The notes: generated by a model from the sequence alone, not told the origin. Counted from the first letter of the stretch, positions 43,177 through 52,779 are shown. The stretch: 64,000 nucleotides of DNA from Cereibacter_A azotoformans (GCF_003050905.1 NZ_QAOT01000018.1), one strand, 5' to 3'. Numbers and translations are program-made.

Positions 43177-43881
43177 TCAGACCATGCGGATCACGTCCTT
43201 GCCCACGGCCAGCATGTAGCCGCGCCGCGCGATCGTCTTGACCAGCAGTTCGCTCACCATCTGGTTGCCAAGCGCGTCGCGCAGCCGCTTGACGCGCGTC
43301 GCCCCCGCCGCTTCGTCGCAGTCGGTCACGCTCTTGCCCGAGATCATCGCCTCGATCTGCGCCCCGGTCAGCACGTCATCGTCCATCCGCGCCTCGGCCA
43401 GCACCGAGAGCGTCTCGATCGCGGCCTCGGTCAGGCTGAACTCCATGTCGTTGATATAGACCGACCGGCTCTCGCGCGAGATCATCAGCGAGGCCACCTG
43501 GATGCCCGACCGCTGGATCGCCGACATACGCCGGTTCAGCGCGACGATGGTCACAAGCAGGACCAGCGCCGCCACCAGCAGCGAGGTCGAGAAGACCAGC
43601 AGTACGAAGATCACCATCCGGTAGCTGGCCAGCACCTCCGAGAAGGTGGTGCCCGACTGGGCGATGATCTCCAGCAGCCGGATCTCGGGCCCCGAGCGCA
43701 GGGCATCCACCTCGACGAACAGGCGCTCGACCCGCGCGTTGAAGGCGTCGGCATCGGGCAGGTTGAGGAAGAGGAACACCGCCGCAGCCGACAGGATCAG
43801 GACGATGGCCGCGATTCCGCCGGCCACGACCCGGTTGCCGGCCTTCAGCGCGTCAGTAGCGGAGGAAGTAGCGTCCTGCAC
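43177..43881 (-). CDS. Membrane-anchored winged-helix transcriptional regulator
   Basis: This 234-aa protein has two transmembrane helices, about 17-40 and 88-114, enclosing a ~45-residue periplasmic loop. The C-terminal ~95 residues resemble an OmpR/PhoB-type winged helix (MEFSLTEAAIETLSVLAEAR, VTDCDEAAGATRVKRLRDAL, VKTIARRGYMLAV). DNA binding would be on the cytosolic side, so it is like ToxR or CadC but with the order inverted. The start is GTG, and it lies 29 bases inside the small secreted-protein gene, so the two are coupled. The periplasmic loop, or the secreted partner, may be the signal input (inference). Confidence 0.75.
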   Translation of the reverse strand: MQDATSSATDALKAGNRVVAGGIAAIVLILSAAAVFLFLNLPDADAFNARVERLFVEVDALRSGPEIRLLEIIAQSGTTFSEVLASYRMVIFVLLVFSTSLLVAALVLLVTIVALNRRMSAIQRSGIQVASLMISRESRSVYINDMEFSLTEAAIETLSVLAEARMDDDVLTGAQIEAMISGKSVTDCDEAAGATRVKRLRDALGNQMVSELLVKTIARRGYMLAVGKDVIRMV

Positions 43882-44143
43882 TCGCTTTCCTTTCGTCCAG
43901 TCCCTCGGGCCCGAACGTCGAGAGAACGTTCAGGAGCGTCCAGCCCGCCTGCTCGAGGCGTGGCTTCAGAACGCGTGTGGCGGCCTTGCGGTTGCAGGCG
44001 CTGTCGGGCACCTGCGCCACACCGTAATGAAGGCGGAGTGGGCGATCCTGCTTTGCCTTGTAGTCGGCGTAGCAGGCGGCCTCGGCTGGCGCGGCGAGCG
44101 CGCCGGCAAGCGCGAGCACGGCCAGCAGGGCGGAAAGTCTCAT
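43853..44143 (-). CDS. Small secreted protein coupled to the membrane regulator
   Basis: This 96-aa protein has a signal peptide (MRLSALLAVLALAGALAAPA, cut near AEA-ACYA). The mature ~73 residues hold two cysteines (CYADYKAKQDRPLRLHYG, SACNRKAATRVLKPRLEQAG) that may form a disulfide, and end KASAGRYFLRY. It is periplasmic by prediction; no family is recognised. The gene overlaps the downstream regulator by 29 bases. A shared role, with this protein as sensor or target, is suggested by the overlap only. ATG 44143 has GGAG eight bases upstream. Confidence 0.75.
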   Translation of the reverse strand: MRLSALLAVLALAGALAAPAEAACYADYKAKQDRPLRLHYGVAQVPDSACNRKAATRVLKPRLEQAGWTLLNVLSTFGPEGLDERKASAGRYFLRY

Positions 44144-44343
44144 GGAGCGACTCCGGTTTCTCGTGGTCCCGATGATGGGGAGCGGGCCGGGGATAATCAA
44201 TGTCGGAGCCCGATCCCGGCTCTTGTTATCGCCTATCAGGCGGCGGGTCATCTCCTGACAGGGGCCCGCTATTGCTCGGCAAGGGGCGCGGTGCCCAGCC
44301 TTGGGGACGCCGGCGGGAGGCCGGTTGCCTTCAGGAGGATGTC

Positions 44344-44709
44344 ATGTTCCCGCTCAGATCCCGATCCGCGCCCCTCGTGGCCCTTGCGCTGGTGGCGCCG
44401 GTGCTCCTCCTGCCCGGCTGCTCCGAGGCGCAGCCAGCCGGCCGCACGCCTGTCGTGGTGGTGGACCGCCCCCTCGGCCTGCCTGCCGCGCCGCCGATCC
44501 GCCACAGGGCGCCGGACGGTTGGGGACGGCCCTATCCGCCGCCTCCGGTCTGCGGCAACGACCGCCGTCCCGGCATGCCCTGCGTCCGGGGCATCCAGCG
44601 CCCGCCGTCCGCATGGGAGCTGCCCGGAGCGTGCCTCTTCCGAAGCCGCGATGGCCGGGCGGCCTACGATGCCCGCTGCCTCTACCGGCATGGTTATCAT
44701 GAATCATGA
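44344..44709 (+). CDS. Small Pro-rich lipoprotein
   Basis: This 121-aa lipoprotein has a leader LVALALVAPVLLLPGCSEAQ with lipobox LPGC (Cys26). The mature part is Pro/Arg-rich and contains four further cysteines (PVCGNDRRPGMPC, GACLFRSRDG, DARCLYRHGY), probably in two disulfides. No family is recognised. GGAGG lies five bases before ATG 44344. It is transcribed divergently from the secreted protein/regulator pair, 200 bases away, and could be a target of that regulator (inference). Confidence 0.72.
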   Translation: MFPLRSRSAPLVALALVAPVLLLPGCSEAQPAGRTPVVVVDRPLGLPAAPPIRHRAPDGWGRPYPPPPVCGNDRRPGMPCVRGIQRPPSAWELPGACLFRSRDGRAAYDARCLYRHGYHES

Positions 44710-45172
44710 CACCGCGCGCGCCCGAGGTACGACCAGAGACGCCCTTGCCGGAGCCCACCTCAGGACGGTGCAGTCGGGCAGCAAGACGATCCTGACTCGA
44801 TGACCCAGGCTGCAGGGCCGACCTGCCCGGGGCAGCGCGCCTGGTTCGGCCTGAACACCGGCGAAGCGGTTGATACATCAGCGCAAGCGACCTCGCGGTC
44901 GTGGACTGCGGCATCCATCCGGGCCTCGAACGCGTGCTTGACCTCACGTCGGAGGGGCCGCTGGCGCTTGAGCATGGGCCAGAGAGACGGCTCGGTCCGC
45001 CCTGAACCTGTCGCATCCGGCTCTGTGGGGGTAAGACGTCAAGTATCCCGCCGAGCTTCTCTCACATCAGATCGACAGCAGGGCAAGGCAGGCCACGCGA
45101 CCACTGTCAGTTCGGTGGCAGCTATGGCACATGACCCTTTCATGACCCATGCTATCCCATGAGGCGCCGCTT
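44710..45172. other. 463-bp stretch without a recognisable gene
   Basis: Short frames occur on both strands (for example minus 44760-44975) but have no ribosome site or family resemblance. The region should contain the ttcA promoter; no clear FNR-type or sigma70-type site was found. It may hold relics of a lost gene. Confidence 0.4.
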
Positions 45173-46051
45173 ATGACCGATGAGCTAGATGACATCCATC
45201 CTATCCTCCAGGGCGCTCCACAGACCACGGAATTCCGAAAGTTGCGCAAACGCATCGTGCGCAACGTCCGCGAGGCCCTGGACCAATACGGCATGGTGGA
45301 TGGGCGGGATGCACGCTGGCTCGTTTGCCTGTCCGGCGGGAAAGACAGCTTCACTCTCCTGGCCGCCCTCATCGAGTTGAAGTGGCGCGGGCTGTTGCCG
45401 GTGGAGCTGCTGGCCTGCAACCTCGATCAGGGCCAGCCCGGCTTCCCGGCGACGGTTCTGCCAGAATTTCTCACCCGAATGGGAATCCCCCACCGCATCG
45501 AGTACCAGGACACCTATTCCATCGTCGTGGACAAGATCCCGCAGGGACGCACCTATTGCTCGCTCTGCTCGCGGCTCCGGCGCGGCAACCTCTACCGCAT
45601 CGCGCGCGAGGAAGGCTGCTCGGCCATTGTGCTCGGCCACCACCGCGACGACATCCTCGAGACCTTCTTCATGAACCTCTTCCACGGCGGGCGGCTGGCC
45701 ACGATGCCGCCGAAGCTGGTCAACGAAGAGGGCGACCTGTTCGTCTACCGTCCGCTCGCCTTCGTCGCCGAGGCCGATTGCGAGCGGTTCGCCCGCTCGA
45801 TGAACTATCCAATCATCCCCTGCGACCTCTGCGGTTCGCAGGACGGACTGCAGCGTCAGCAGGTAAAGCAGATCCTCGACGGCTGGGAGGCGCGTTCGCC
45901 GGGCAGGCGGCAGGTGATGTTCCGCGCGCTGATGAACGCGCGTCCCTCGCATCTTCTCGATCCGGGCCTGTTCGACTTTGCAGGACTCGCCACGGGAACG
46001 GCGTCGGGCAGAAACGGGGCGGAGCCGCCGCAGCTTCGGGGCGGGGATTAA
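45173..46051 (+). CDS. ttcA: tRNA 2-thiocytidine(32) synthetase TtcA
   Basis: This 292-aa N-type PP-loop ATPase has VCLSGGKDSFTLLAAL and the CSLC pair in TYCSLCSRLRRGNLYRIA, plus IPCDLCGSQ later; the cysteines bind a [4Fe-4S] cluster in TtcA. IVLGHHRDDILETFFMNLFHGG is the other family mark. It thiolates C32 of certain tRNAs. The last ~25 residues are a variable tail. ATG 45173 has GAGG nine bases upstream; ATG 45149 in the same frame is possible. Confidence 0.95.
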   Translation: MTDELDDIHPILQGAPQTTEFRKLRKRIVRNVREALDQYGMVDGRDARWLVCLSGGKDSFTLLAALIELKWRGLLPVELLACNLDQGQPGFPATVLPEFLTRMGIPHRIEYQDTYSIVVDKIPQGRTYCSLCSRLRRGNLYRIAREEGCSAIVLGHHRDDILETFFMNLFHGGRLATMPPKLVNEEGDLFVYRPLAFVAEADCERFARSMNYPIIPCDLCGSQDGLQRQQVKQILDGWEARSPGRRQVMFRALMNARPSHLLDPGLFDFAGLATGTASGRNGAEPPQLRGGD

Positions 46052-46124
46052 CCTCCCGCTGAGACTCGTCTCCTATGGTGCGCAGTCGGGGCCTCCGGCC
46101 CGCTGCCACGGAAGGGGAATGCAA

Positions 46125-47639
46125 ATGCAGGTCATGGGCGGATCGTCCGCGGCGTTCGTCCGCATCGGAAACCTGCTCCGCCGGCCCGAGCTTCTTGCCT
46201 TCCTCCCCGCCCTGACGCTTCTGGCCTACTGGCTGGGGGGCGAGCGGTCCCTGGTGCTCATGGCCCTTGGCCTGCCGCTTCTTTACGCGGCAGGCGGCAC
46301 GTTCCGCGACCGCGGCCCCTCCACGGGCGAGGGGCTGGCGCTGCGTCCGCATGTCGTCGCCGCCCTCGACCGTGTGCTGGGCGAACGCGCCGCAACCGGA
46401 CGGACGACAGCCTGCCTCGTGCTGCAGTTCGACGGGATGGAGAAACTCCTCGACCGTCATGGGCGCGCCGTGCAGTCCGAGATGCTCGCCCGCAGCGCCG
46501 AGCGTCTCTGCAGCGCGCTTCGCGAAGGCGATGTGGTGGCCCGGCTCGAGGGCGGCGGGCTTGCCGTCGCGCTCTATCCCGTGCGGCGGCTGGATCTCGA
46601 GTCGCTGGTGCGGCTGGCAAGCCGGCTGCAGTCGGCACTGGCGGCGCCGATCAGCATCGACGGATCGCGGCTCTATGTGACCTGCTCGATCGGCTTTTCC
46701 CTGCCCGGGCAGACGGAGACCGCTTCGGGCAAGGCGCTGCTCGACGCCGCGCAGGTTGCGGCCGACGAAGCCGTGCGCAACGGCCCCGGTGCCGTGCGGG
46801 CCTTTGCACCGGGAATGGCCCGCAAGCGCGCGGACCGCGACGCCTTTCGGGAGGTGCTCGAAGCCGCGCTCGACGGCGGACAGATCCGGGCCTGGTTCCA
46901 GCCCCAGATCCGCGCGGTCGATGGCGGCATCGGCGGATTCGAGGTGCTGGCGCGCTGGCAGCACCCCGAGCGCGGACTGATCCTGCCGGGCGAGTTCCTT
47001 CCCGCCGTCGAGGAGGCGGGCCTGTCCGAGCGACTGGGCGAGGTCATGCTGTTTCAGGCCTTCTCGGCGCTTCGCCAGTGGGACCGCGACGACCTGCGGG
47101 TTCCGAGCGTGGCCGTGAACTTCTCCGCCTCCGAACTGCGCAATCCGCGGCTCGTCGAGCGGCTGAAGTGGGAGATCGACCGATTCGACCTGCTCCCGTC
47201 CCGGCTGTCGGTCGAGATCCTCGAGACCGTGGTGGCCGAGGGCGCGAGCGATGTGGTCGTTCACAACATCGCGGGCCTCGCGGCCCTGGGCTGCGGCATC
47301 GATCTCGACGATTTCGGAACCGGACACGCCTCGATCACCACCATCCGCCGCTTCGCCCTCCGCCGGCTCAAGATCGACCGAAGCTTCGTGACCCGGGCCG
47401 ATTCCGACAGCAACCAGCGCACCATGCTCGCCGCGATCATTTCCATGGCCTCGCAACTCGGGCTGGAGACGCTGGCCGAAGGTGTGGAAACGCCCGGAGA
47501 ACTGGCCACCCTCACCCGCCTCGGCTGCGGCCATCTGCAGGGCTACGGGATCGCGCGGCCCATGCCCCTCGCGGATGCAACCGGCTGGCTGGCCGCCCGG
47601 AAGGAGCTATTCCGTCCCGGTGCGCGGGCCGGATCGTGA
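46125..47639 (+). CDS. Membrane EAL-domain phosphodiesterase with degenerate GGDEF
   Basis: This 504-aa protein has two N-terminal helices (LLAFLPALTLLAYWL and SLVLMALGLPLLYAA), a GGDEF-like domain (about 85-225) whose signature is replaced by EGGGL (142-146), and an EAL domain (about 240-495). The EAL motif is EVL (Glu273); VNFSASEL, VEILET, DLDDFGTGHASI, LKIDRSFV and EGVET keep the metal and catalytic residues. It is therefore likely an active c-di-GMP phosphodiesterase with a non-cyclase GGDEF. ATG 46125 has AAGGGG six bases upstream. It lies 73 bases behind ttcA. Confidence 0.9.
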   Translation: MQVMGGSSAAFVRIGNLLRRPELLAFLPALTLLAYWLGGERSLVLMALGLPLLYAAGGTFRDRGPSTGEGLALRPHVVAALDRVLGERAATGRTTACLVLQFDGMEKLLDRHGRAVQSEMLARSAERLCSALREGDVVARLEGGGLAVALYPVRRLDLESLVRLASRLQSALAAPISIDGSRLYVTCSIGFSLPGQTETASGKALLDAAQVAADEAVRNGPGAVRAFAPGMARKRADRDAFREVLEAALDGGQIRAWFQPQIRAVDGGIGGFEVLARWQHPERGLILPGEFLPAVEEAGLSERLGEVMLFQAFSALRQWDRDDLRVPSVAVNFSASELRNPRLVERLKWEIDRFDLLPSRLSVEILETVVAEGASDVVVHNIAGLAALGCGIDLDDFGTGHASITTIRRFALRRLKIDRSFVTRADSDSNQRTMLAAIISMASQLGLETLAEGVETPGELATLTRLGCGHLQGYGIARPMPLADATGWLAARKELFRPGARAGS

Positions 47640-47644
47640 GGTTT

Positions 47645-47660
47645 CGGCTGCGCGCAGCCG
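47645..47660. terminator. 16-bp palindrome between EAL gene and yidC
   Basis: CGGCTGCGCGCAGCCG is a perfect palindrome six bases after the EAL gene stop. It would form a short hairpin and may end that transcript. A possible -35 element TTGACC follows at 47705-47710, before yidC. Confidence 0.45.
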
Positions 47661-47767
47661 CTCCGGGGCGAGGCGATCCACCGCGGCCGGGAGGGGAAAA
47701 CTGCTTGACCTTTGCAGCCCCCTTCTGTTGAACGACCGCACCCCTGAACAGGAACCGCGTGTCTTTC

Positions 47768-49645
47768 ATGGACGATCAGAACAAGAACCTCATCCTGGCG
47801 ACCGGACTCAGCTTCCTCGTGATCATGGTCTGGTTCTTCCTGTTCCCGCCTCCCGAGGCGGTGACGCAGGACGAGCCCGCCACTGTCGCGACGCAGGAAA
47901 CGGCGCTGGCTCCTTCGGCCACTCCGGATGCGCCCATGACCGCGGTGCCGCCCGACGCAGAACTGCCCGAGACGCCGCGTGTCGCGATCGACACGCCCCG
48001 GCTGCAGGGCTCGATCTCGATGCTGGGCGGGCGGATCGACGATCTCTCGCTCAAGTCGTACCACGAGACGCTGGACCCCGGCTCGCAGATCGTCCGCCTG
48101 CTCTCGCCGGTGGGCGAACCGAATGCCTACTATGCGCTCTACGGCTGGACCCCGGCCGGTGCGCTCGACTATGAGGATGTGCCCGGCGCCAACACGACCT
48201 GGACCCAGGTCGGCGGCGCGACCCTCGGCGTGGACCAGCCGGTCACGCTGGAATGGGACAATGGCCAGGGCCTCGTCTTCACGCGGACGATCTCGGTCGA
48301 TGACCACTACATGTTCACCATCTCGCAGACGGTCGAGAACCGGACGGGCGAGGCTGTCCGCCTCGCGCCCTACGGGATCGTGGCGCGCCATGGCAAGCCT
48401 CTGAACCTGCAGAACTTCTTCGTGCTGCACGAGGGTGCGGTGGGCCGCGCCGACGGCGAGCTGACCGAGACCAATTACGACGACATCGCCGAGCTGCCGC
48501 AGGTTGCGCGCGAAGGGGCGCTGGCCGAGGTGGTCGAGGCGCAGCAGGACGGCTGGATCGGCTTCACCGACAAGTACTGGATGACGACACTGATCCCGCA
48601 GCAGGGCCAGCCCTTCAGCAGCGTGACCAAATACGTCCCGGGCGCAGACATCTACCAGGCCGAGACCCGTGAGCAGCTCGTCACCGTGGCACCCGGCGGC
48701 ACGGCGGAAGTCAGCTCGCGCCTCTTTGCCGGCGCCAAGGAATGGGAAGCCATCCGCGCCTACCAGAACGAAGGCGCGATCGAGCCGACCGAGGGCGCCG
48801 AGCCGATCCCGGGCTTCATCGACTCGATCGACTGGGGCTGGTTCTTCTTCCTGACCAAGCCGATCTTTGCGGTGCTGCACTGGCTGAACCAGATGATCGG
48901 CAACATGGGTCTGGCCATCATCGCCCTGACCTTCCTGCTCAAGGCGCTCGTCCTGCCGCTGGCCTACAAGTCCTACGTCTCGATGGCGCGGATGAAGGAG
49001 CTGCAGCCCGAGCTCGAGGCGCTCCGCGAGCGCGCGGGCGAGGACAAGATGCTCATGCAGCGCGAGATGATGCGGCTCTACAAGGAAAAGCAGGTCAACC
49101 CCGCCGCGGGCTGCCTGCCGATCCTGATCCAGATCCCGATCTTCTTCTCGCTCTACAAGGTGATCTTCGTCACGATCGAACTGCGCCACGCCCCCTTCTT
49201 CGGCTGGCTCACGGACCTCTCGGCGCCCGACCCGTCCTCGATCTTCAACTTCTTCGGACTGGCCCCCTGGGCGGCACCGACGCCCGGCTCGACCATGGCG
49301 CTGATCTTCATCGGGATCCTGCCGATCCTGCTCGGCATCTCGATGTGGCTTCAGCAGAAGCTAAATCCGGCACCCACCGACAAGGCGCAGGCGATGATCT
49401 TCGCCTGGATGCCCTGGGTGTTCATGTTCATGCTCGGCCACTTCGCCTCGGGCCTGGTGCTCTACTGGATCGTCAACAACGTGATCACCTTCTCGCAGCA
49501 GTATGTGATCATGCGCAGCCACGGCCACCACCCGGACCTGTTCGGCAACATCAAGGCCGGTTTCAGCCGCAAGTCGGCCGCGCAGGGCGCCGGCAAGGCT
49601 GCGAACGACAGCCGTCCGCCTGCGGCGAAGAAGCGGAAACCATGA
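47768..49645 (+). CDS. yidC: Membrane protein insertase YidC
   Basis: This 625-aa protein inserts and folds inner-membrane proteins with or without Sec. There is one N-terminal helix (LILATGLSFLVIMVWFFLFP), a periplasmic beta-domain (about 60-340), then the conserved five-helix core (GWFFFLTKPIFAVLHWLNQM, ALTFLLKALVLPLAYKSY, the hydrophilic groove and MLGHFASGLVLYWIVNNVIT). A basic tail ends KKRKP. Homologues in the Rhodobacter group begin MDDQNKN, which fits ATG 47768; GTG 47759, three codons upstream, has the better-spaced AGGA. It overlaps the MOSC gene by ATGA, beginning a three-gene coupled run. Confidence 0.96.
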   Translation: MDDQNKNLILATGLSFLVIMVWFFLFPPPEAVTQDEPATVATQETALAPSATPDAPMTAVPPDAELPETPRVAIDTPRLQGSISMLGGRIDDLSLKSYHETLDPGSQIVRLLSPVGEPNAYYALYGWTPAGALDYEDVPGANTTWTQVGGATLGVDQPVTLEWDNGQGLVFTRTISVDDHYMFTISQTVENRTGEAVRLAPYGIVARHGKPLNLQNFFVLHEGAVGRADGELTETNYDDIAELPQVAREGALAEVVEAQQDGWIGFTDKYWMTTLIPQQGQPFSSVTKYVPGADIYQAETREQLVTVAPGGTAEVSSRLFAGAKEWEAIRAYQNEGAIEPTEGAEPIPGFIDSIDWGWFFFLTKPIFAVLHWLNQMIGNMGLAIIALTFLLKALVLPLAYKSYVSMARMKELQPELEALRERAGEDKMLMQREMMRLYKEKQVNPAAGCLPILIQIPIFFSLYKVIFVTIELRHAPFFGWLTDLSAPDPSSIFNFFGLAPWAAPTPGSTMALIFIGILPILLGISMWLQQKLNPAPTDKAQAMIFAWMPWVFMFMLGHFASGLVLYWIVNNVITFSQQYVIMRSHGHHPDLFGNIKAGFSRKSAAQGAGKAANDSRPPAAKKRKP

Positions 49646-50385
49646 CGGCGCGGCTTCGCCACATCTGCCGTCACCCGATCAAGGCCCACGGACGCGAGGA
49701 ACTCGCGTCCGTTCTGCTTTCGCCGGGTGCCTGCCTGCCGTGGGACCGTCACTGGGCGGTCGCGCACGAGGCGGCGCGGCTGTCCGACGGATGGTCGGCC
49801 TGCCAGAACTTCACCCGCGGCGCGAAGGCGCCCGGTCTGATGGCCATCACCGCCGCGCTGGATGAGGCCACGGCCACCGTCCGGCTCTCGCACCCTGACC
49901 TCGGCCCCTTCGCCTTCCGGCCCGACGATCCGCAGGAGACGCCCGGCTTCCTCAACTGGGTGGCCCCGCTGATGCCCGAAGGCCGCCCTCGGCCCGCGCG
50001 TGTCGTCTCGGCCGACCGAGGCATGACCGACAGCGCCTTTCCCTCGATCTCGATCCTCTCGCTCTCGAGCCTGGAAGAGCTGTCCGCCCGGATGGGCCAG
50101 CCCCTGTCGATCCATCGCTGGCGCGGCAATCTGTGGGTCGAGGGATGGAAGCCCTGGACCGAGTTCGACCTGATCGGGCGCGAGATCCGCGTGGGCGCCG
50201 CCCTCCTGCGCATCGAGGAGCGGATCACCCGCTGCCGCGCCACCATGGCCGACCCCGAGACCGGCATGGTCGATGCCGACACGCTCGGCGCGCTTCAGGC
50301 CCACTACGGCCACCGCGACTTCGGCATCTACGCAACCGTCCTTGAGGGCGGCCCCCTGACCATCGGCGACGAGGTGAGATCGTGA
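49642..50385 (+). CDS. MOSC-domain protein
   Basis: This 247-aa protein has a MOSC_N-like beta-barrel start (LRHICRHPIKAHGREEL, CLPWDRHWAVAHE) and a MOSC domain (RGNLWVEGWKPWTEFDLIGR, IEERITRCRATMADPETG) that keeps the conserved Cys in RITRCRAT, where sulfur or the Mo cofactor binds. Family members act as molybdenum-cofactor-dependent reductases or sulfur carriers (YiiM, YcbX, mARC). A role in Mo enzymes is plausible, and the window also has moaD, moaE and a Mo formate dehydrogenase, although they are not adjacent. It is embedded between yidC and engB with four-base overlaps at both ends. Confidence 0.9.
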   Translation: MTARLRHICRHPIKAHGREELASVLLSPGACLPWDRHWAVAHEAARLSDGWSACQNFTRGAKAPGLMAITAALDEATATVRLSHPDLGPFAFRPDDPQETPGFLNWVAPLMPEGRPRPARVVSADRGMTDSAFPSISILSLSSLEELSARMGQPLSIHRWRGNLWVEGWKPWTEFDLIGREIRVGAALLRIEERITRCRATMADPETGMVDADTLGALQAHYGHRDFGIYATVLEGGPLTIGDEVRS

Positions 50386-51035
50386 CGTCCCTGCCTTTCC
50401 CCCTCACCCCCGAGCCCGACGAGGCGAGCCGCGAGGCGGGCCGGCTGCTCTTCGCGGGCGCCTGCGACTTCGTCAAGGGCGTGACCACGATGGAGGCCCT
50501 GCCGCCCGCCGACCGGATCGAGGTCTGCTTCGCGGGCCGCTCGAACGTCGGCAAGTCGAGCCTGATCAACGCTCTGACCGGACGCAAGGCGCTGGCGCGC
50601 GCCTCCAACACGCCGGGCCGGACGCAGGAGATCAACTATTTCGCACTCGGGCCCAGCCGCTACCTCGTGGACCTTCCGGGATACGGCTATGCCGAGGCCC
50701 CGAAGCCGATCGTCGAACGCTGGCAGCGGCTGCTCAAGGGCTACCTCGCCGGCCGCCAGACGCTGCGTCGCGCCTTCGTCCTGATCGACACGCGCCACGG
50801 GATCAAATCCGTCGATGAAGAGATCCTGAACCTTCTCGACCGCTCGGCCGTGACCTTCCAGGTGGTGATGACCAAGGCCGACAAGGTCAGCCAGGCCGAA
50901 CGCGAGGCGGTGCTCGGGCAGGTGCGGGGCGCGCTGAAGAAGCACCCCGCCGCCTACCCGGAGCTGGTGATGACCAGTTCCGAAAAGGGCCTCGGGATCG
51001 AGACGCTGCGGACGATCATCGCCACGCTGACCTGA
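50382..51035 (+). CDS. engB: Ribosome biogenesis GTPase EngB/YsxC
   Basis: This 217-aa GTPase needed for 50S assembly has G1 AGRSNVGKSSL (52-59), G2/G3 NTPGRTQEINYF and DLPGYGYAEAP, G4 MTKADK and G5 TSSEKG. The start is GTG 50382, overlapping the MOSC stop (GTGA). It ends three bases before the convergent SDR gene, so the two 3' ends nearly touch and no terminator is visible between them. Confidence 0.95.
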   Translation: MTSLPFPLTPEPDEASREAGRLLFAGACDFVKGVTTMEALPPADRIEVCFAGRSNVGKSSLINALTGRKALARASNTPGRTQEINYFALGPSRYLVDLPGYGYAEAPKPIVERWQRLLKGYLAGRQTLRRAFVLIDTRHGIKSVDEEILNLLDRSAVTFQVVMTKADKVSQAEREAVLGQVRGALKKHPAAYPELVMTSSEKGLGIETLRTIIATLT

Positions 51036-51038
51036 TGC

Positions 51039-51770
51039 TCAGACGTGCTGGGCGCCGTTGACCTCGATCTCGGCGCCCGAGATGTAGCTCGACTGGTCCG
51101 AGCAGAGGAACCAGATCAGGTCCGCCACCTCGCTCGGCTGGCCGAGCCGCTGGAGCGGCAGCTTCTCGACGATCTTGTCGGTTCCGGGCGAAAGGATCGA
51201 CGTCTCGACCTCGCCCGGTGCGATGGCGTTGACCCGCACACCGAGCGGGCCGAAATCATGCGCCATCTCGCGCGTCAGCGCCGCAAGCGCCGCCTTCGAG
51301 GTGGCGTAGGCCGCTCCCGCGAACGGATGCACCCGGCTGCCCGCGATCGAGGTCACGTTGACGATCGACCCCTTGCCGGCTGTCAACTCGGCCTGCAGCC
51401 CACGCGCGAGCACGACACAGGCGAAGAAGTTGACGTGGAACACCTGCCCCCAGGTGCGCAGGTCGGTGGTGATCGTGCTCAGCCGCTCGCCCTTCGGCCC
51501 CTTGGGCGAAACGCCCGCGTTGTTCACCAGCGCATGAAGCTTGCCGTCGATCTTGCCCTTGATCGCCTCGATCGCCGCAATGGTCATCTCGGGGCTCGCG
51601 AGATCGACCTGGATATGGTTCTCCTCGCCCCCCGGCCAGGGGCAGCGCGGATCGAACGGCTGGCGCGAGCAGGTCAGCACACGCCATCCCTCGCGCGAGA
51701 ATCGCTTCACTGTCGCATGTCCGATGCCTCGGCTGGCGCCGGTCAGCACCATCGTCTTCTGTTCGCCCAT
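51039..51770 (-). CDS. Short-chain dehydrogenase/reductase
   Basis: This 243-aa classical SDR has the cofactor motif [13 protein letters not shown] (11-17), LVNNAG and the catalytic Ser (VTSIAGSR) and YATSK (Tyr/Lys). The C-terminal pattern [10 protein letters not shown] and [13 protein letters not shown] fits the FabG-like group. The Rossmann region has an insertion after the second strand ([18 protein letters not shown]). The substrate is unknown. It is divergent from argB, 130 bases away, and converges tightly on engB. Confidence 0.9.
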
Positions 51771-51900
51771 CGCCCGGTCCCCTTTTCGGCGAAGCTACGC
51801 GAGCGGGGCGCTTTTGCAAGGCGCCGCCGCTTGGCAGTGTCGCGCAAAGCCGTTACCACGTCCGCAATCCCCACAACCGCCCGAGGATGAGGCATCCGCC

Positions 51901-52779
51901 ATGACGCGAGACCCTGTCGCCACCGCCCGCACCCTGTCGGAGGCCCTGCCCTATCTGCAACGCTACGCGGGCGCCGTCGTGGTGGTGAAGTTCGGCGGCA
52001 ACGCCATGGGCGACGAGGCCGCGATGGCCGAGTTCGCGCGCGACATCGTGCTGATGCGGCAGGTGGGGGTGAACCCGGTCGTCGTTCACGGCGGAGGGCC
52101 CATGATCAACGAGCTTCTGGGCAAGCTCGGCATCAAGTCGGAGTTCGTGCGCGGCAAGCGGGTCACCGACAAGGCCACCGTCGAGGTGGTCGAGATGGTG
52201 CTCTCGGGCCTCGTGAACAAGCGGATCGTGCAGGCGATCAACGACCAGGGCGGGCGCGCCGTGGGCATCTCGGGCAAGGACGACGATCTGATGGTCTGCG
52301 TGGCCGACGACCCCGAGCTGGGCTTCGTGGGCAAGCCGGTCGAGATGAACGTGCAGGTCCTGCGCGATCTCTACAATGCCGGGATCATTCCGGTGGTGGC
52401 GCCCGTGGCCACCGGCATGGCCGACAACGAGACCTTCAACGTCAACGGAGACACGGCGGCGGGCGCCATCGCGGGCGCGCTCCAGGCCGACCGGCTGCTC
52501 CTTCTGACCGATGTGGCCGGCGTGAAGGACGCAAGCGGACAGGTGCTGAGCCAGCTCACCCCCAGCCAGGTCCGCGAGATGGTGGCGACCGGCACGATTT
52601 CGGGCGGCATGATCCCCAAGACCGAGACCGCCCTCGCGGCCCTCGACGCGGGCGTGCGCGCGGTGGTGATCCTCGACGGGCGCATCCCCAACGCCTGCCT
52701 GATCGAGATCTTCACCGACGAAGGCGCGGGCACGATCATCCGCTCGACCGAGCCGCGGATCAAGCCGCGCATCCGCTGA
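51901..52779 (+). CDS. argB: N-acetylglutamate kinase
   Basis: This 292-aa amino-acid kinase phosphorylates N-acetylglutamate, the second step of arginine synthesis. [12 protein letters not shown] binds [15 protein letters not shown] the substrate, and [15 protein letters not shown] and [14 protein letters not shown] are family hallmarks. The N-terminal helix of the arginine-sensitive type ([14 protein letters not shown]) is present, so feedback inhibition by arginine is likely. It overlaps the ferredoxin gene by one base (TGATG). Confidence 0.96.

Noticed and set aside
44760..44975. 71-aa minus-strand frame in the gap before ttcA
   Set aside because: It was examined as a possible transposase remnant; no conserved motif found and no ribosome site.
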